A stretch of 64,000 nucleotides of DNA, from NCBI GenBank assembly GCA_934700895.1, contig CAKUXV010000007.1, positions 1 to 64,000 of the forward strand, given 5' to 3'. Positions 8,655 through 18,298 of this stretch are shown here, one piece after another. This DNA is from an uncultured Bacilli bacterium. Lineage in GTDB: Bacteria > Bacillota_I > Bacilli_A > RFN20 > CAG-826. The position numbers were made by a program, and so were the translations under genes. Under the pieces are notes generated by a model. The model was not told where the DNA came from and did not search any database. It saw only the letters and a program-made list of their open reading frames with translations. Positions within the stretch are counted from its first letter, which is position 1. Each line of letters begins with the position of its first letter.

Positions 8655-8680
8655 TGACAAAAGGGGGCTTTACGCCCCCC
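8655..8680 (-). terminator. Terminator of the gatCAB-galE operon
   Basis: The minus strand reads GGGGGC GTAAA GCCCCC TTTT directly after the galE stop. Confidence 0.85.
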
Positions 8681-8703
8681 TGCTTTTTGAAATTTTCGAA
8701 TAA

Positions 8704-9726
8704 TTATTGAATGCCATTAGGATTCATCTTTTGGAAGTGATAGGCATCCTTGCAGGCATCCAAAACGTTGCGGCGGGCTTTCCAGCCAAGCTCTTTGAAA
8801 GCTTTGTCGCAGTTCGCGTAATTCTCCGCGACGTCCCCGGCGCGACGGGCTTCGATTTGATAGGGGATCTTGACTCCGTTAGCCTCTTCGAAGGCATGGA
8901 CGATTTCCAAAACGGAAGTCCCTTTGCCCGTTCCGAGGTTATAAACAACAACCCCCGGGTTATCCGCTAATTTACGGATGGCCGCGACGTGACCTTCCGC
9001 CAAATCGCAGACGTGGATATAGTCGCGGATTCCGGTTCCATCGGGAGTCGGGTAATCATCTCCATAGACGCGGAGGCATTTCAACTTGCCAATCGCGACT
9101 TGCGAAACATAGGGCAACAAGTTGTTGGGGATGCCGTTAGGATCCTCGCCAAGAAGTCCAGAGGGGTGGGCGCCAATCGGGTTGAAATAACGAAGTAAAA
9201 CGACATTGAGGTCTTTCCACGCTTTATGAGTATCTTCTAAGATGCGTTCGATCATTACCTTGGTCTCGCCATAGGGATTGGTCGCACTTTGGACGGGGTC
9301 GGTTTCTTTTAACGGCACGCGTTCCGGCACGCCATAAACGGTCGCCGAGGAAGAGAAGATGATGTTACGGACATCAAATTCGCGCATCAAATCCAAAAGA
9401 TTCAATGTGGAGACCAAGTTGTTGGAATAATATTCGATCGGTTTGGAAACGGATTCGCCGACGGCTTTAAGTCCCGCGAAATGAATGACGCCATAAAGGT
9501 CTTTTTCTTCTTCAAAGACTTTGTGGAACGCGACTTTGTCGCAGCAATCAACACGATGGAAGATAGGGCGGACACCAGTGATGGTTTCGATGCGGTCCAC
9601 AACGGCTTCCTTCGAATTGCAAAGATTATCAACAATGACGGGCTCATACCCGTTTTCGATCAGGGCGATGACGGTTTCCGAACCAATGAATCCGGTTCCG
9701 CCGGTAACGAGAATACGTTTTTTCAT
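8704..9726 (-). CDS. galE: UDP-glucose 4-epimerase
   Basis: A 340-residue short-chain dehydrogenase-fold epimerase interconverting UDP-glucose and UDP-galactose, feeding galactose use and polysaccharide synthesis. The NAD-binding TGGTGFIGS is at 8-16, SSSATVYG near 124-131, the catalytic YGETK near 150, and FNPIGAHPSG follows with GTGIRDYIHVCDLAEGH further on, all family hallmarks. Length is standard. The ATG overlaps the preceding DUF1836 gene by 4 bp (ATGA), so it is the last gene of the gatC-gatA-gatB-DUF1836-galE operon. Its UDP-galactose could supply the polysaccharide locus at 30-38 kb, which is inference. Confidence 0.95.
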   Translation of the reverse strand: MKKRILVTGGTGFIGSETVIALIENGYEPVIVDNLCNSKEAVVDRIETITGVRPIFHRVDCCDKVAFHKVFEEEKDLYGVIHFAGLKAVGESVSKPIEYYSNNLVSTLNLLDLMREFDVRNIIFSSSATVYGVPERVPLKETDPVQSATNPYGETKVMIERILEDTHKAWKDLNVVLLRYFNPIGAHPSGLLGEDPNGIPNNLLPYVSQVAIGKLKCLRVYGDDYPTPDGTGIRDYIHVCDLAEGHVAAIRKLADNPGVVVYNLGTGKGTSVLEIVHAFEEANGVKIPYQIEARRAGDVAENYANCDKAFKELGWKARRNVLDACKDAYHFQKMNPNGIQ

Positions 9727-10523
9727 TTTTCAGCTTTCCTTTCTTTTTTCGCACGCCGAGTTTGGCTTGCTTCTTTCTTTTTGGCTTCCTCGCCTTCTTT
9801 TATTTTCTTGGCGAGTTGGCTCTCCCTTTCTTTAATCGCGGCTACACGCTCTGCTTCATGAAGCCCTTGACGGATTTCATGCTTGGTTTCTTTGGGGGAG
9901 AGGTTCGCCGCAGCTTTGGCAATGTCCTCGCCGTGCATATCCTTCCGCAATAAACCAATGATGTAGTCACTTAAAAGTTTATCCGCCTGCGCTTGAATCG
10001 CAAGACGCAAGGCAATGAGGCCTAAGGAATCACGAGCATTGGTTTCCGCCGCCTGCTTGTCCTTCTTTTTCTTTTCGTTTTCGTAACGGAAGGCAACGTC
10101 ATTGACGCGTCCTGCCGTAATGGTCGCCGCGTTGGATAAGATGGATTGTTCCATGTTGCTCCAGAAGGCGTAAACCCTTTCTTTGGAGGAAGAAATTCCT
10201 TCATCTAACTCGATTAATAGGGACATGTCTCCCATCGATAAGGTGCTTTTGCAAAGACAAATTGCCATCAAATAGCCAATTTGTTCGCGAGAATATTTCT
10301 TTCTATTGGGTTCCCCAATCATTTTGGCCTTCACATAGTTATTGACCATGAATGAGGTGAGCATCTTTTCTCCATCTGGAGACAAATCCTTCAAGGCGTC
10401 ATTTATAAAACAAAGGACTTGCTCCATGTAGAGATCGACGCTGGGAAGCTCGCGAAATCGCGGCAACGAAAATTCCGCGATTCTCTGTAGATGCTGTTGC
10501 AGTTCTTTAATTTCGTCTTCCAT
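9723..10523 (-). CDS. DUF1836 domain protein with long charged C-terminal tail
   Basis: A 266-residue protein. Residues about 18-130 match DUF1836 (LPRFRELPSVDLYMEQVL, then TSFMVNNYVKAKMIG, then KKYSREQIGYL). In other Firmicutes this is a small MerR-like helix-turn-helix domain of unknown target. After about 150 the sequence is helical and ends in a ~50-residue Lys/Glu/Arg coiled-coil-like tail, so this form is longer than the usual ~150-200 residues. It has a good AAAGGGGG Shine-Dalgarno, lies 12 nt after gatB, and overlaps galE. A transcription-factor role is inferred from the domain only. Confidence 0.7.
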   Translation of the reverse strand: MEDEIKELQQHLQRIAEFSLPRFRELPSVDLYMEQVLCFINDALKDLSPDGEKMLTSFMVNNYVKAKMIGEPNRKKYSREQIGYLMAICLCKSTLSMGDMSLLIELDEGISSSKERVYAFWSNMEQSILSNAATITAGRVNDVAFRYENEKKKKDKQAAETNARDSLGLIALRLAIQAQADKLLSDYIIGLLRKDMHGEDIAKAAANLSPKETKHEIRQGLHEAERVAAIKERESQLAKKIKEGEEAKKKEASQTRRAKKERKAEK

Positions 10524-10534
10524 GGTCCCCCTTT

Positions 10535-11965
10535 CTAGCGTTTGGCTAATTCTTCCGCCATGACTTTGGCGACCGCGGCAGGATTGACCTTGCCTTTCGC
10601 CGCTTTCATGACCTGACCAATCAAGAATCCCTTGGCGCGATCTTTGCCAGCCTTGAAGTCAGCCACGCTTTGGGGATTGGCGTCCAAGACGGCGCTAACA
10701 AAGCTCAAGACGGCTCCATCATCGCTAACTTGTTTTTCGATGTGCTTCGCTAGACGCGCTTCTTCCGCTCCCACGTTGTTTTCGAGGCAATAGAAGAAGA
10801 TATCCGCACATTGCTTATGGGTGTATCCATCGTTTTGCATGGACGCGATTTCATCCAAAGTCTCTGGAGGCAACGGGAATTCTTTCATCGAGATTCCATT
10901 CTTATTCAAATAGGAATTGGCTTCCACGATCAAGAAATTCGCGATGACTTTGGCCAATTTCTCATTCTTGGCAATCGCTTTCTCAAAATAAAGCGCCATA
11001 TCTATGTTCGCCAAGATGATGTCCGCGTCGGTTTCGCTTAATCCCGCAGCTATATAACGAGCCTTCTTGGCGTCGTAGAGTTCCGGGCAGGTATCGATCG
11101 CCTTTTGGACGAATTCTTCCGAAAGACGGATCGGTACGATATTGGGTTCGGGGAAATATTTATAGTCCACCGCGTCGGTTTTCACACGCATCAAGACGGT
11201 CTTACCGCTGGCTTCGTCGAAGCGTCTTGTTTCTTGCTGAACAGGCACGCCGCTTAATAAGCAGGCGCTTTGTCTTGCGATTTCATAGTCCAAGGCCGTT
11301 TCGATGTTTTTGGTGGAGTTCAAGTTTTTGAGTTCGACCTTGGTGCCGAATTCTTCAGAGCCATAAGGGCGGATGGAAATGTTGACGTCGCAACGGAGCG
11401 ACCCTTCTTCCATCTTGCCATCGCTCGTCCCCGAATAAAGGACGATGTTGCGGATGGCCTCCACATAATGCATGGCTTCCGTACCATTACGCATATCGGG
11501 AAGAGAGACGATTTCGACTAGAGGCACCCCAGCGCGGTTATAGTCCAAAAGGGAATAATCCGCGAAGTGGAGTTGCTTGCAGGTATCTTCTTCCATGTGG
11601 ATGCGTTCAATACGGATCCGCTTGGTTTCTCCATTTTTCCCTTTGACATCCAAATATCCATCCCGTCCAATCGGGTGGAATTGCTGGGTGATTTGGAATC
11701 CCTTGGGGAGGTCGCTATAGAAATAATTCTTACGGTCGAAGCGAACCAAGGGGTCAATGGTCATATGCAAAGCATTGGCCACGCGAATCGCGTTAATGAC
11801 GGCTTGCTGATTCACTAACGGCATCGTGCCGGGATAAGCCATATCGAAAGGGGTAATCTCCGTATTGGGATTACGGGAGAAGGAATTGGGGGAGGCAGAA
11901 AACATTTTGGATTTGGTTTTCATCTCCACGTGGATTTCAAGTCCGATGACGGCTTCAAAATTCAT
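10535..11965 (-). CDS. gatB: Aspartyl/glutamyl-tRNA amidotransferase subunit B
   Basis: A 476-residue GatB, the subunit that binds misacylated Glu-tRNA(Gln) or Asp-tRNA(Asn) and phosphorylates the side chain before amidation. Conserved segments: the N-terminal IGLEIHVEMKTKSKMFS, then PLVNQQAV, RKNYFYSDLPKGFQITQQ, HMEEDTCK, DYNRAGVPLVEIVS and KNLNSTKNIE. The C-terminal YqeY-like tail with GFLIGQVMKAAKGKVNP is intact. Its start overlaps the gatA stop by 4 bp. Since asnS is encoded at 21301, the complex most likely serves Gln-tRNA formation in this organism (inference). Confidence 0.97.
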   Translation of the reverse strand: MNFEAVIGLEIHVEMKTKSKMFSASPNSFSRNPNTEITPFDMAYPGTMPLVNQQAVINAIRVANALHMTIDPLVRFDRKNYFYSDLPKGFQITQQFHPIGRDGYLDVKGKNGETKRIRIERIHMEEDTCKQLHFADYSLLDYNRAGVPLVEIVSLPDMRNGTEAMHYVEAIRNIVLYSGTSDGKMEEGSLRCDVNISIRPYGSEEFGTKVELKNLNSTKNIETALDYEIARQSACLLSGVPVQQETRRFDEASGKTVLMRVKTDAVDYKYFPEPNIVPIRLSEEFVQKAIDTCPELYDAKKARYIAAGLSETDADIILANIDMALYFEKAIAKNEKLAKVIANFLIVEANSYLNKNGISMKEFPLPPETLDEIASMQNDGYTHKQCADIFFYCLENNVGAEEARLAKHIEKQVSDDGAVLSFVSAVLDANPQSVADFKAGKDRAKGFLIGQVMKAAKGKVNPAAVAKVMAEELAKR

Positions 11966-13431
11966 AAACGAGCCTCCTTTTTGTTGAGGATAGATAATCC
12001 GCCAAGGCCGCTGATGGATTCGAAAGCCTCAGAGATTTGGAGCAATTCTTTCTCTTCGAAGGCGCGACCCGTGAAATTAATTCCAACGGGCAAGTCACGA
12101 ACGAAAGTTAACGGCAAGGTAATCGAGGGCAGACCCGCGAAGTTGCCAATGGCCAAATGGTTGTCCGCGATAAGGTATTCGTCGGAGAGTTTATCGCTCG
12201 TTCCATGGATAAGTGGCGCCTCTTTGGGAGCAGCCAAAGCTAAAATCGCGTCGTAGTTCTTCAAAATTTCATTGGTTCTACGGACAATCTTGGCACGGGC
12301 TTTTTGGGCGCGGAGGAATAAAACATCTTGGTTTTCTCTCATCAAAGCAAATGAGCCAATGACGAAACGTCTCTTGATGAGTTCACTGAAGCCCTGGGTT
12401 CTGGCATTGGACATAACTTCTTGATAGGTTTTTCCGCCACGGAACGGACCGAATTTAATGCCATCCAAATTCGCGTCATTCGAGGTGGCTTCCGCGCAGG
12501 AAATCACCATGTAGGAGGCGTAAATCGCTTCGAGTTCGGCACGGCCGAATTCCACGAAATCAACGACAGCTCCCGCTTCTTTTAATGCTTGTAACGATTT
12601 TTCAAAGCTATGACGAATCGTTTCATCCTTCACGGAATCAAAGATTTCGGAAATCACAGCAATGCGTTTGCCCTTAATCCCTGCATGCAAATCAGACACA
12701 TAATCGTCGACAGGGCGTTCGCTGCTGGTGGCATCGTGCAAATCGCGTCCGGATAAGGTTTCAAGAACAATCGCGTTATCTTCCACGCAGCGGGTAAAGA
12801 AGCCCACATGGTCCAAAGACGGGGCGAAGGGGAAAAGTCCAAATCGAGAAACACGCCCCCAGGTTGGCTTCATCCCCACTAACCCAGCATAGGAGGCCGG
12901 TTTGCGGACGGAGTCGCCAGTATCCGATCCTAAAGCAAAGGGGACGATGCCTGCGGCGGTAACCGCCGCGCTTCCGCAACTCGAACCGCCAACTAAGTGA
13001 GTATGGCTTGGGTCATAGGGGTTATAGGTGATGCCTTTATGGCCGGTCGTCCCCGTTCCACCCATCGCGAGTTCGTCGAGGGTGGTCTTGCCAATTAAGA
13101 TGCACTTCTTTTCCTTGAGTTTGGCCACGACCGTCGCATCGAAAAGGGGCACATAGCCACTAAGCACATTGGAAGAAGCCGTCGTTTCGATATCCTTGGT
13201 CGAGAAATTGTCTTTCGCGCAATAAGGGATACCCCAAAGCAAATTGTCCGCTTCGGGTTCGGTTAAGGTTTTGGCAAAGGCAATCGCTTCCTCCTCTAAA
13301 AGGATTTCGAAAGCGTTGTCTTTGTTTTCTTTGGCGCGACGCAAAGCTTCTTGGGTCAATTCAAGCGGAGTGACCTTCTTTTCCACTAGCGCGGCGTGGA
13401 TCTCACGAATCGGTAAATCTAAGTAGTTCAT
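11962..13431 (-). CDS. gatA: Aspartyl/glutamyl-tRNA amidotransferase subunit A
   Basis: A 489-residue amidase-signature protein that releases ammonia from glutamine for the transamidation carried out by GatCAB. The Ser-cisSer-Lys triad is visible: Lys in PYCAKDNF near 73, GGSSCGSAA near 150 and the nucleophile in GSDTGDSVRKPAS near 168-173. In the last motif the usual G-S-I-R is V-R, a conservative change. Length is standard. It overlaps gatC and gatB by 4 bp each, giving tight coupling and stoichiometric synthesis. Confidence 0.97.
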   Translation of the reverse strand: MNYLDLPIREIHAALVEKKVTPLELTQEALRRAKENKDNAFEILLEEEAIAFAKTLTEPEADNLLWGIPYCAKDNFSTKDIETTASSNVLSGYVPLFDATVVAKLKEKKCILIGKTTLDELAMGGTGTTGHKGITYNPYDPSHTHLVGGSSCGSAAVTAAGIVPFALGSDTGDSVRKPASYAGLVGMKPTWGRVSRFGLFPFAPSLDHVGFFTRCVEDNAIVLETLSGRDLHDATSSERPVDDYVSDLHAGIKGKRIAVISEIFDSVKDETIRHSFEKSLQALKEAGAVVDFVEFGRAELEAIYASYMVISCAEATSNDANLDGIKFGPFRGGKTYQEVMSNARTQGFSELIKRRFVIGSFALMRENQDVLFLRAQKARAKIVRRTNEILKNYDAILALAAPKEAPLIHGTSDKLSDEYLIADNHLAIGNFAGLPSITLPLTFVRDLPVGINFTGRAFEEKELLQISEAFESISGLGGLSILNKKEARL

Positions 13432-13724
13432 AGGACCACCTTCGGCAATTTGATTTGCCCATCTTGCTTGCTGCCGGCGTTTTTAAGCGCTTCCTCGCGG
13501 TCCAGCGGCTTCTCCGCGACGTCTTCGCGCAAATACGAAGTCTCGCAGAAAAACGGGAAGGTCATCGGTTCTTCTTCGTCAATTCCTTCGATGCTTCCGA
13601 TTTTTTTCATTTGTTTGGTGATAATTCCAAATTCTTCATACAGGGTCGCGTATTCCTTTTCCGACATATCGAAAAGGAGACGGTGAGCCGCGTCGTGAAG
13701 AACGTCCATGGTGATCTCTTTCAT
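13428..13724 (-). CDS. gatC: Aspartyl/glutamyl-tRNA amidotransferase subunit C
   Basis: A 98-residue GatC, the small belt-like subunit that holds GatA and GatB together. It is recognised mainly by position, size and pattern: an N-terminal helical part (VLHDAAHRLLFDMSEKEYATLYEEF, quoted in pieces by position 5-30), the central Asp/Glu-rich IDEEEPMTFPF, then LREDVAEKPLDREEALKNAG near the end. The start at 13724 is preferred over the upstream ATG at 13766 because GGAG lies 8 nt before it. A TATACT -10 box about 45 nt upstream (near 13760) probably drives the five-gene gat-galE operon. Confidence 0.88.
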   Translation of the reverse strand: MKEITMDVLHDAAHRLLFDMSEKEYATLYEEFGIITKQMKKIGSIEGIDEEEPMTFPFFCETSYLREDVAEKPLDREEALKNAGSKQDGQIKLPKVVL

Positions 13725-13799
13725 AAGGTCAATTCTCCATTCCTTGTAAACAAAACTAGTATACACTTTCTTTGCACCTCATGCGCGTAAGAAGGACGT

Positions 13800-13850
13800 A
13801 AAAAGAAAAGAGAGAGGTTCTTTAGAACCCCTTCCTCTTTCTTTAGGCTT
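13800..13850 (-). terminator. Probable terminator after ligA
   Basis: The minus strand reads AAGAGGAAGGGGTTC, loop TAAA, GAACCTCTCTCTTTT, then a T-rich tract. The core stem GGTTC/GAACC is extended by purine/pyrimidine pairing. Confidence 0.65.
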
Positions 13851-15855
13851 GTCGAAGGGTAGATAAATGGCTTTCAGCTTCTTCTTCATCCATGACTTTA
13901 ATGCCAAGGGCTTTGGCTTTTTCTAATTTACTTCCCGCGCCAGGTCCCGCGATTACCACATCGGTTTTTTTCGAAACAGAACCTGAGCATTTCGCTCCGA
14001 TTCCTTCCAGCAATTCCGTCATTTCTTCCCGAGTTCTTTTTGTTAAGGTTCCCGTTAAAACAACGGTTTTGCCGTAGAAATACGAATTCACGTCCTGCGT
14101 ATCCACCCCTAAATAGGTGAAGTTGACGCCTTCTTTACGGAGACGTTCAATCAATTCGATTTTCTTAGGATCATGGAAATAGTCAAATAGGGATTTCGCC
14201 GCAACCGGCCCGATGTCGGGGATTGAAGCATAATCCTCCACGGCCAACGAGAAATATTCGTCCAAATTCCGATGTTTTCTCGCCAAGGTCTTCGCTGTTT
14301 TGTTGCCAATTTCCTTGATTCCGAGACCAAAGAGAAGCCGTTCCAAGGATTTCTTCTTGGATTCTTCAATTCCGGCGAACAGGGAAGAGATGGATTTATC
14401 GCTCCAACCATCCAAAGCTTTGATCTCCTCGCCATGTTGATAAAGCTCATATATATCGGGAATATCGTGGATGAAATTCTCACCAAAGAGTTCTTCGACC
14501 ACCGCTTCGCCCATGCCGTCGATATCCATCGCATCACGAGAGGCAAAATGGATCATGCCCTCAATCTTTCTACTGGGGCATTCGGGGTTCAAGCAATAAT
14601 GGAGGCCCTGGACTTTCGTTAACGGCTGCCCGCATTCGGGGCAAAGCTCGCTCATGATGAAAGGACGTTCGCTGCCGTCGCGTTTTTCGATTAAAGGACG
14701 AACGACTTCCGGTATGACGTCCGCGGCTTTATGAAGCACGACGGTGTCCCCAATCATGAGGCCCTTCTCCTTGATGAAGTCTTCGTTATTGAGGGTGGCT
14801 CTTTGGACCAAACTGCCCGCGACACGGACGGGTTGAAGGACCGCGTTGGGAGTAATTCTGCCCGTACGTCCTACCGTCAATACGATATCCAACAGCTTCG
14901 TGGATACCTGTTCTGGGGGGAATTTATAGGCAATGGCCCATTTCGGGGTCTTTGCCGTGTAGCCGATCACGTCATACAAATCGATGTCATCGACTTTATA
15001 AACTAGCCCGTCGATGTCATAGCCTAAACTTGCGCGTTTTTCCGCTTCTTCCTTCATGTAGGCGATGAGTTCATCCGCCCCTTTTAAGCGGCGGCGTTCA
15101 TGATTGGTGCGGAAGCCGAGTTCATCGAGGTAATCCAAACTGTTGCTATGGATATGTTCTCCCAATTCTCTCGCATTAACGAGGTAATACCAGAAAGCAT
15201 CCAGGCCACGGCTTGCCGCGATGCGTGGATCCAATTGACGAATCGATCCGGCGGCGGCATTTCGCGCGTTGGCAAAGAGGGGTTCCCCCTTTTCTTTGCG
15301 TTCCGCGTTCAGCCTTTCCAGGCTCTTTTTCGGCATATAGACTTCGCCACGAACTTCAAAGGGGCGCATCTCTTTCACGCGAAGGGGAATGGAGGGAATC
15401 GTTTTGACATTTTGGGTCACGTCTTCCCCCACCGTCCCGTCTCCACGGGTCACCGCATATTGCAAAACGCCTTGATCGTAAACGAGAGAAATTCCAAGCC
15501 CATCGATTTTCACTTCACCCATGTAATCCACATCTTTCACATGGAGGGCATCCGAAATTTTACGGTCCCAATCGCGGATTTCGTCTTCGTTAAAGATATC
15601 CCCAAGGGAAAGCATCGAACGTTTATGACGGATTTTTTTGAAGGAATCCAAAACCTGCCCCCCGACGCGTTGAGTGGGGGAGGTAGGGGAAATTAGAGAC
15701 GGGAATTCCTTTTCCAAACGTTGGAGTTCCTCCATCGCTTGATCGAATTCCGCATCGCTATGAGAAGGGTTGTCCAAAACGTAATATTCATAGGTCCAGC
15801 GGTTTAAATCTTCTGTCAACCGCTCCACCCGTTCGCGGGCTTGGTTCAAATCCAT
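13843..15855 (-). CDS. ligA: NAD-dependent DNA ligase
   Basis: A 670-residue LigA that seals nicks in replication and repair using NAD. Domain order as expected: Ia domain (1-~65), adenylation domain with the catalytic lysine in VKIDGLGISL near 113, SIRQLDPRIAASR near 200 and DGLVYKV near 283. The OB fold follows, then a zinc finger with CPECGQPL and CLNPECPSRK near 405-430, helix-hairpin-helix repeats, and a C-terminal BRCT domain (FYGKTVVLTGTLTK) near 590. Length is typical. Its ATG overlaps the pcrA stop by one base, so pcrA and ligA form an operon, a common Firmicute arrangement. Confidence 0.97.
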   Translation of the reverse strand: MDLNQARERVERLTEDLNRWTYEYYVLDNPSHSDAEFDQAMEELQRLEKEFPSLISPTSPTQRVGGQVLDSFKKIRHKRSMLSLGDIFNEDEIRDWDRKISDALHVKDVDYMGEVKIDGLGISLVYDQGVLQYAVTRGDGTVGEDVTQNVKTIPSIPLRVKEMRPFEVRGEVYMPKKSLERLNAERKEKGEPLFANARNAAAGSIRQLDPRIAASRGLDAFWYYLVNARELGEHIHSNSLDYLDELGFRTNHERRRLKGADELIAYMKEEAEKRASLGYDIDGLVYKVDDIDLYDVIGYTAKTPKWAIAYKFPPEQVSTKLLDIVLTVGRTGRITPNAVLQPVRVAGSLVQRATLNNEDFIKEKGLMIGDTVVLHKAADVIPEVVRPLIEKRDGSERPFIMSELCPECGQPLTKVQGLHYCLNPECPSRKIEGMIHFASRDAMDIDGMGEAVVEELFGENFIHDIPDIYELYQHGEEIKALDGWSDKSISSLFAGIEESKKKSLERLLFGLGIKEIGNKTAKTLARKHRNLDEYFSLAVEDYASIPDIGPVAAKSLFDYFHDPKKIELIERLRKEGVNFTYLGVDTQDVNSYFYGKTVVLTGTLTKRTREEMTELLEGIGAKCSGSVSKKTDVVIAGPGAGSKLEKAKALGIKVMDEEEAESHLSTLRQA

Positions 15856-18176
15856 TATGCAAGACCTCCTGCGCTGCGTTTACGCGATAGCAGCTTATGC
15901 GTTCCAAGAAGAGTTTTCTTCCCGACCGAATCGAAATCGACGACGATGATGAGAGAGGAACTGATGAGCTCAACGACCACCCCATCTCCAAATTTTTCGT
16001 GATGGACGATGTCGCCGACCTTCCAGTCCGTGATGCCGTTGCTTTCCTGATTGGCTTGAGCCGTAGTCGTCGCAGGCTTTGGTTTTGATTCAAAGGGCGA
16101 AATGGCTTTTCCATCTTGGAAAGTAGTCGTGGAATCATCGTATACCTTTTTCCAAGAAGAACCGTAGTTTCGTCCCGTCTTTTCCCAGGGGGCGGAAGAG
16201 GATTTGCGGAAGTTAGAAGCTAATTCCAATCCCGCTTCCTCAAAGAATTGGCTGGGGATGGATTTCCCGTTAGTGGCATAAGACCAACCGCTATTGCAGG
16301 TGACATAGAGACGCTTTTTGGCGCGGGTCATGGCAACGTAAGCCAAGCGGCGTTCTTCTTCGAGCCCATCCATCCCATTTTCGTTTTGGGTGCGAATGGA
16401 GGGGAAGGATCCTTGGTTCATGCAGACGATGAAGACGTTATCGAATTCCAAACCTTTAGCCACGTGAATCGTCATCAAGGAGACGTAATTGCCCCCGTTG
16501 ATATCGTCTTGACCGGTTAATAGAGCGATATTTTGAAGGTATTCATCAAAAGTGCTTTCCGGATGGTCTTGGATATAGTGGTTCACGTCATCGAAAAGCG
16601 CATTGACGTTACCGACGCGATCTTCATCGGGATTTTGATCCTCTTGGAGGAATTTCAAATATCCGATGTCTGTGATGAAATCTCGGAGGATTCCCGAATA
16701 GGCCTCCAAATTGCTGGAGAGCTTTTCTTTCGTAGCTTCCATTTGGCCAAGAAGCAAATTCAAAGGATTGATCACGCGCCCGGACAACTCCGTATTCGGA
16801 TAATCCTGAATATTTTGGATGTATTCATATTCCGAAACCCCGGCGTCGTGGGCTTCTTGACGAATGCGGGCAATGCTGGATTCCCCGATGCCCCTTTTAG
16901 GAACGTTAACGATGCGTTCAAAAGAGACATCATCCTTTTCGTTGGTCAACAAACGGAAATAAGCGAACACGTCTTTGACTTCTTTGCGTTGATAAAAACG
17001 AAGGCCGCCGAAAATCTTGTAAGGGACGCGGTTCGCAGCCAGTTCGCTTTCAATGGCCCGGGTCATATAGGAAGAGCGATACAAAACGGTGATGTTATCA
17101 AACCGTTGCTCCCCAAAAGGCAACCCATCCGTTGCAATCTCGCAGATTTTGGATACGACCCATTTGGCTTCGTCTTCCGCCGTTTCAAAACGTTTCGCGG
17201 TGACAGTCTCTCCTTCATCGGCCTTGGTGAAAAGATTCTTGGGAACACGTTTTTTGTTATGGGCGATTAGATGGTTCGAAACGTCAAGAATCGCCTTGGT
17301 GGAACGGTAATTGCGATCCAAGATGATGTCTTGGTAATCTGGATAATCTTTAGGGAAATTCAAAATGATTTCCTGACGGGCTCCACGCCAAGTGTAAATG
17401 GTCTGGTCCGGATCGCCCACAACATAGAGGGCCGTTTCCGGATTGGAAATCATGCGTAATAAGTCATATTGGGCTTTGTTGGTATCCTGATACTCGTCCA
17501 CCAGAATCGCGTCATACATATGGGCCCAACGTTGATGGACTTCATCGAAATCGCGAAGAATGGCATAAGTTTTGAGAATTAAGTCATCAAAATCGAAGGC
17601 CAGCATCTTCATCTTCTCAATTTCGTATTGACGGTAAATCTTAAGGCATTGGGTTTGCTCTTCGCTATGGAACTTCGATTGAAGAGGGTTGGCAGAAGCC
17701 AAATCATCGGGATAAAGCCCCTTGGTCTTCATCGCCCCAATATAGTTTTTAGCTTTCTTAATGATTTCATCGCCTTTGGAATAACCAAAATTAATGGCGA
17801 TGTCTTTGATGAGTTTCCCCTGGTCCTCGTCGTCAAAAATCGTGAAGGAAGCTGGATAACCAAGGTAACGGGCCTCTTTTCGTAAGAAACGAGCGCAAAA
17901 ACTATGGAAAGTGGATACCTGCAAAAAGGGCGCAGCGCCTGGAACGATCTTTCCAACACGCTCTTTCATTTCCGCAGCGGCTTTGTTGGTAAAAGTAACC
18001 GCCAAAATGCGGGAGGGGTCTAGCCCCATCTCTTCAATCAAATAGGCGATGCGGTAAGTTAAAACACGGGTTTTTCCACTGCCGGCGCCGGCAATGATAC
18101 GGACGTGTTGGGCGCGGGTTTCCACCGCTTGAAGTTGAGTTTCATTTAATAAAGACGCGTAATCAGTCATACTCAT
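15855..18176 (-). CDS. pcrA: ATP-dependent DNA helicase PcrA (UvrD/Rep family)
   Basis: A 773-residue superfamily 1A 3'-5' helicase for repair and rolling-circle replication and for removing RecA. Q motif LNETQLQAVE near 10, Walker A AGAGSGKTRVL near 32, motif Ia AVTFTNKAA, motif II VDEYQDTN near 225, motif III DPDQTIYTWRGA near 255, motif IV YRSTKAIL and motif VI RRLAYVAMTRAKK near 625. The C-terminal Tudor-like tail (WKVGDIVHHEKFGDGVV) is typical of Firmicute PcrA. There are two in-frame starts: ATG at 18176 and ATG at 18170. A TAAAAT box (18184-18179) ends 8 nt before the second, which would fit a leaderless transcript from 18170. First gene of pcrA-ligA. Confidence 0.97.
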   Translation of the reverse strand: MSMTDYASLLNETQLQAVETRAQHVRIIAGAGSGKTRVLTYRIAYLIEEMGLDPSRILAVTFTNKAAAEMKERVGKIVPGAAPFLQVSTFHSFCARFLRKEARYLGYPASFTIFDDEDQGKLIKDIAINFGYSKGDEIIKKAKNYIGAMKTKGLYPDDLASANPLQSKFHSEEQTQCLKIYRQYEIEKMKMLAFDFDDLILKTYAILRDFDEVHQRWAHMYDAILVDEYQDTNKAQYDLLRMISNPETALYVVGDPDQTIYTWRGARQEIILNFPKDYPDYQDIILDRNYRSTKAILDVSNHLIAHNKKRVPKNLFTKADEGETVTAKRFETAEDEAKWVVSKICEIATDGLPFGEQRFDNITVLYRSSYMTRAIESELAANRVPYKIFGGLRFYQRKEVKDVFAYFRLLTNEKDDVSFERIVNVPKRGIGESSIARIRQEAHDAGVSEYEYIQNIQDYPNTELSGRVINPLNLLLGQMEATKEKLSSNLEAYSGILRDFITDIGYLKFLQEDQNPDEDRVGNVNALFDDVNHYIQDHPESTFDEYLQNIALLTGQDDINGGNYVSLMTIHVAKGLEFDNVFIVCMNQGSFPSIRTQNENGMDGLEEERRLAYVAMTRAKKRLYVTCNSGWSYATNGKSIPSQFFEEAGLELASNFRKSSSAPWEKTGRNYGSSWKKVYDDSTTTFQDGKAISPFESKPKPATTTAQANQESNGITDWKVGDIVHHEKFGDGVVVELISSSLIIVVDFDSVGKKTLLGTHKLLSRKRSAGGLA

Positions 18177-18298
18177 CTATTTTACTTCGTATTCCCTTTT
18201 CTTTTAATAAGGGGAGCGTCTAAATTTTGACAATGTAGGAAGGGTTTTGGAAAAAGGCAGGCTAACTCTTTCTCCTTTCATCCATTAAGATATTCCCC

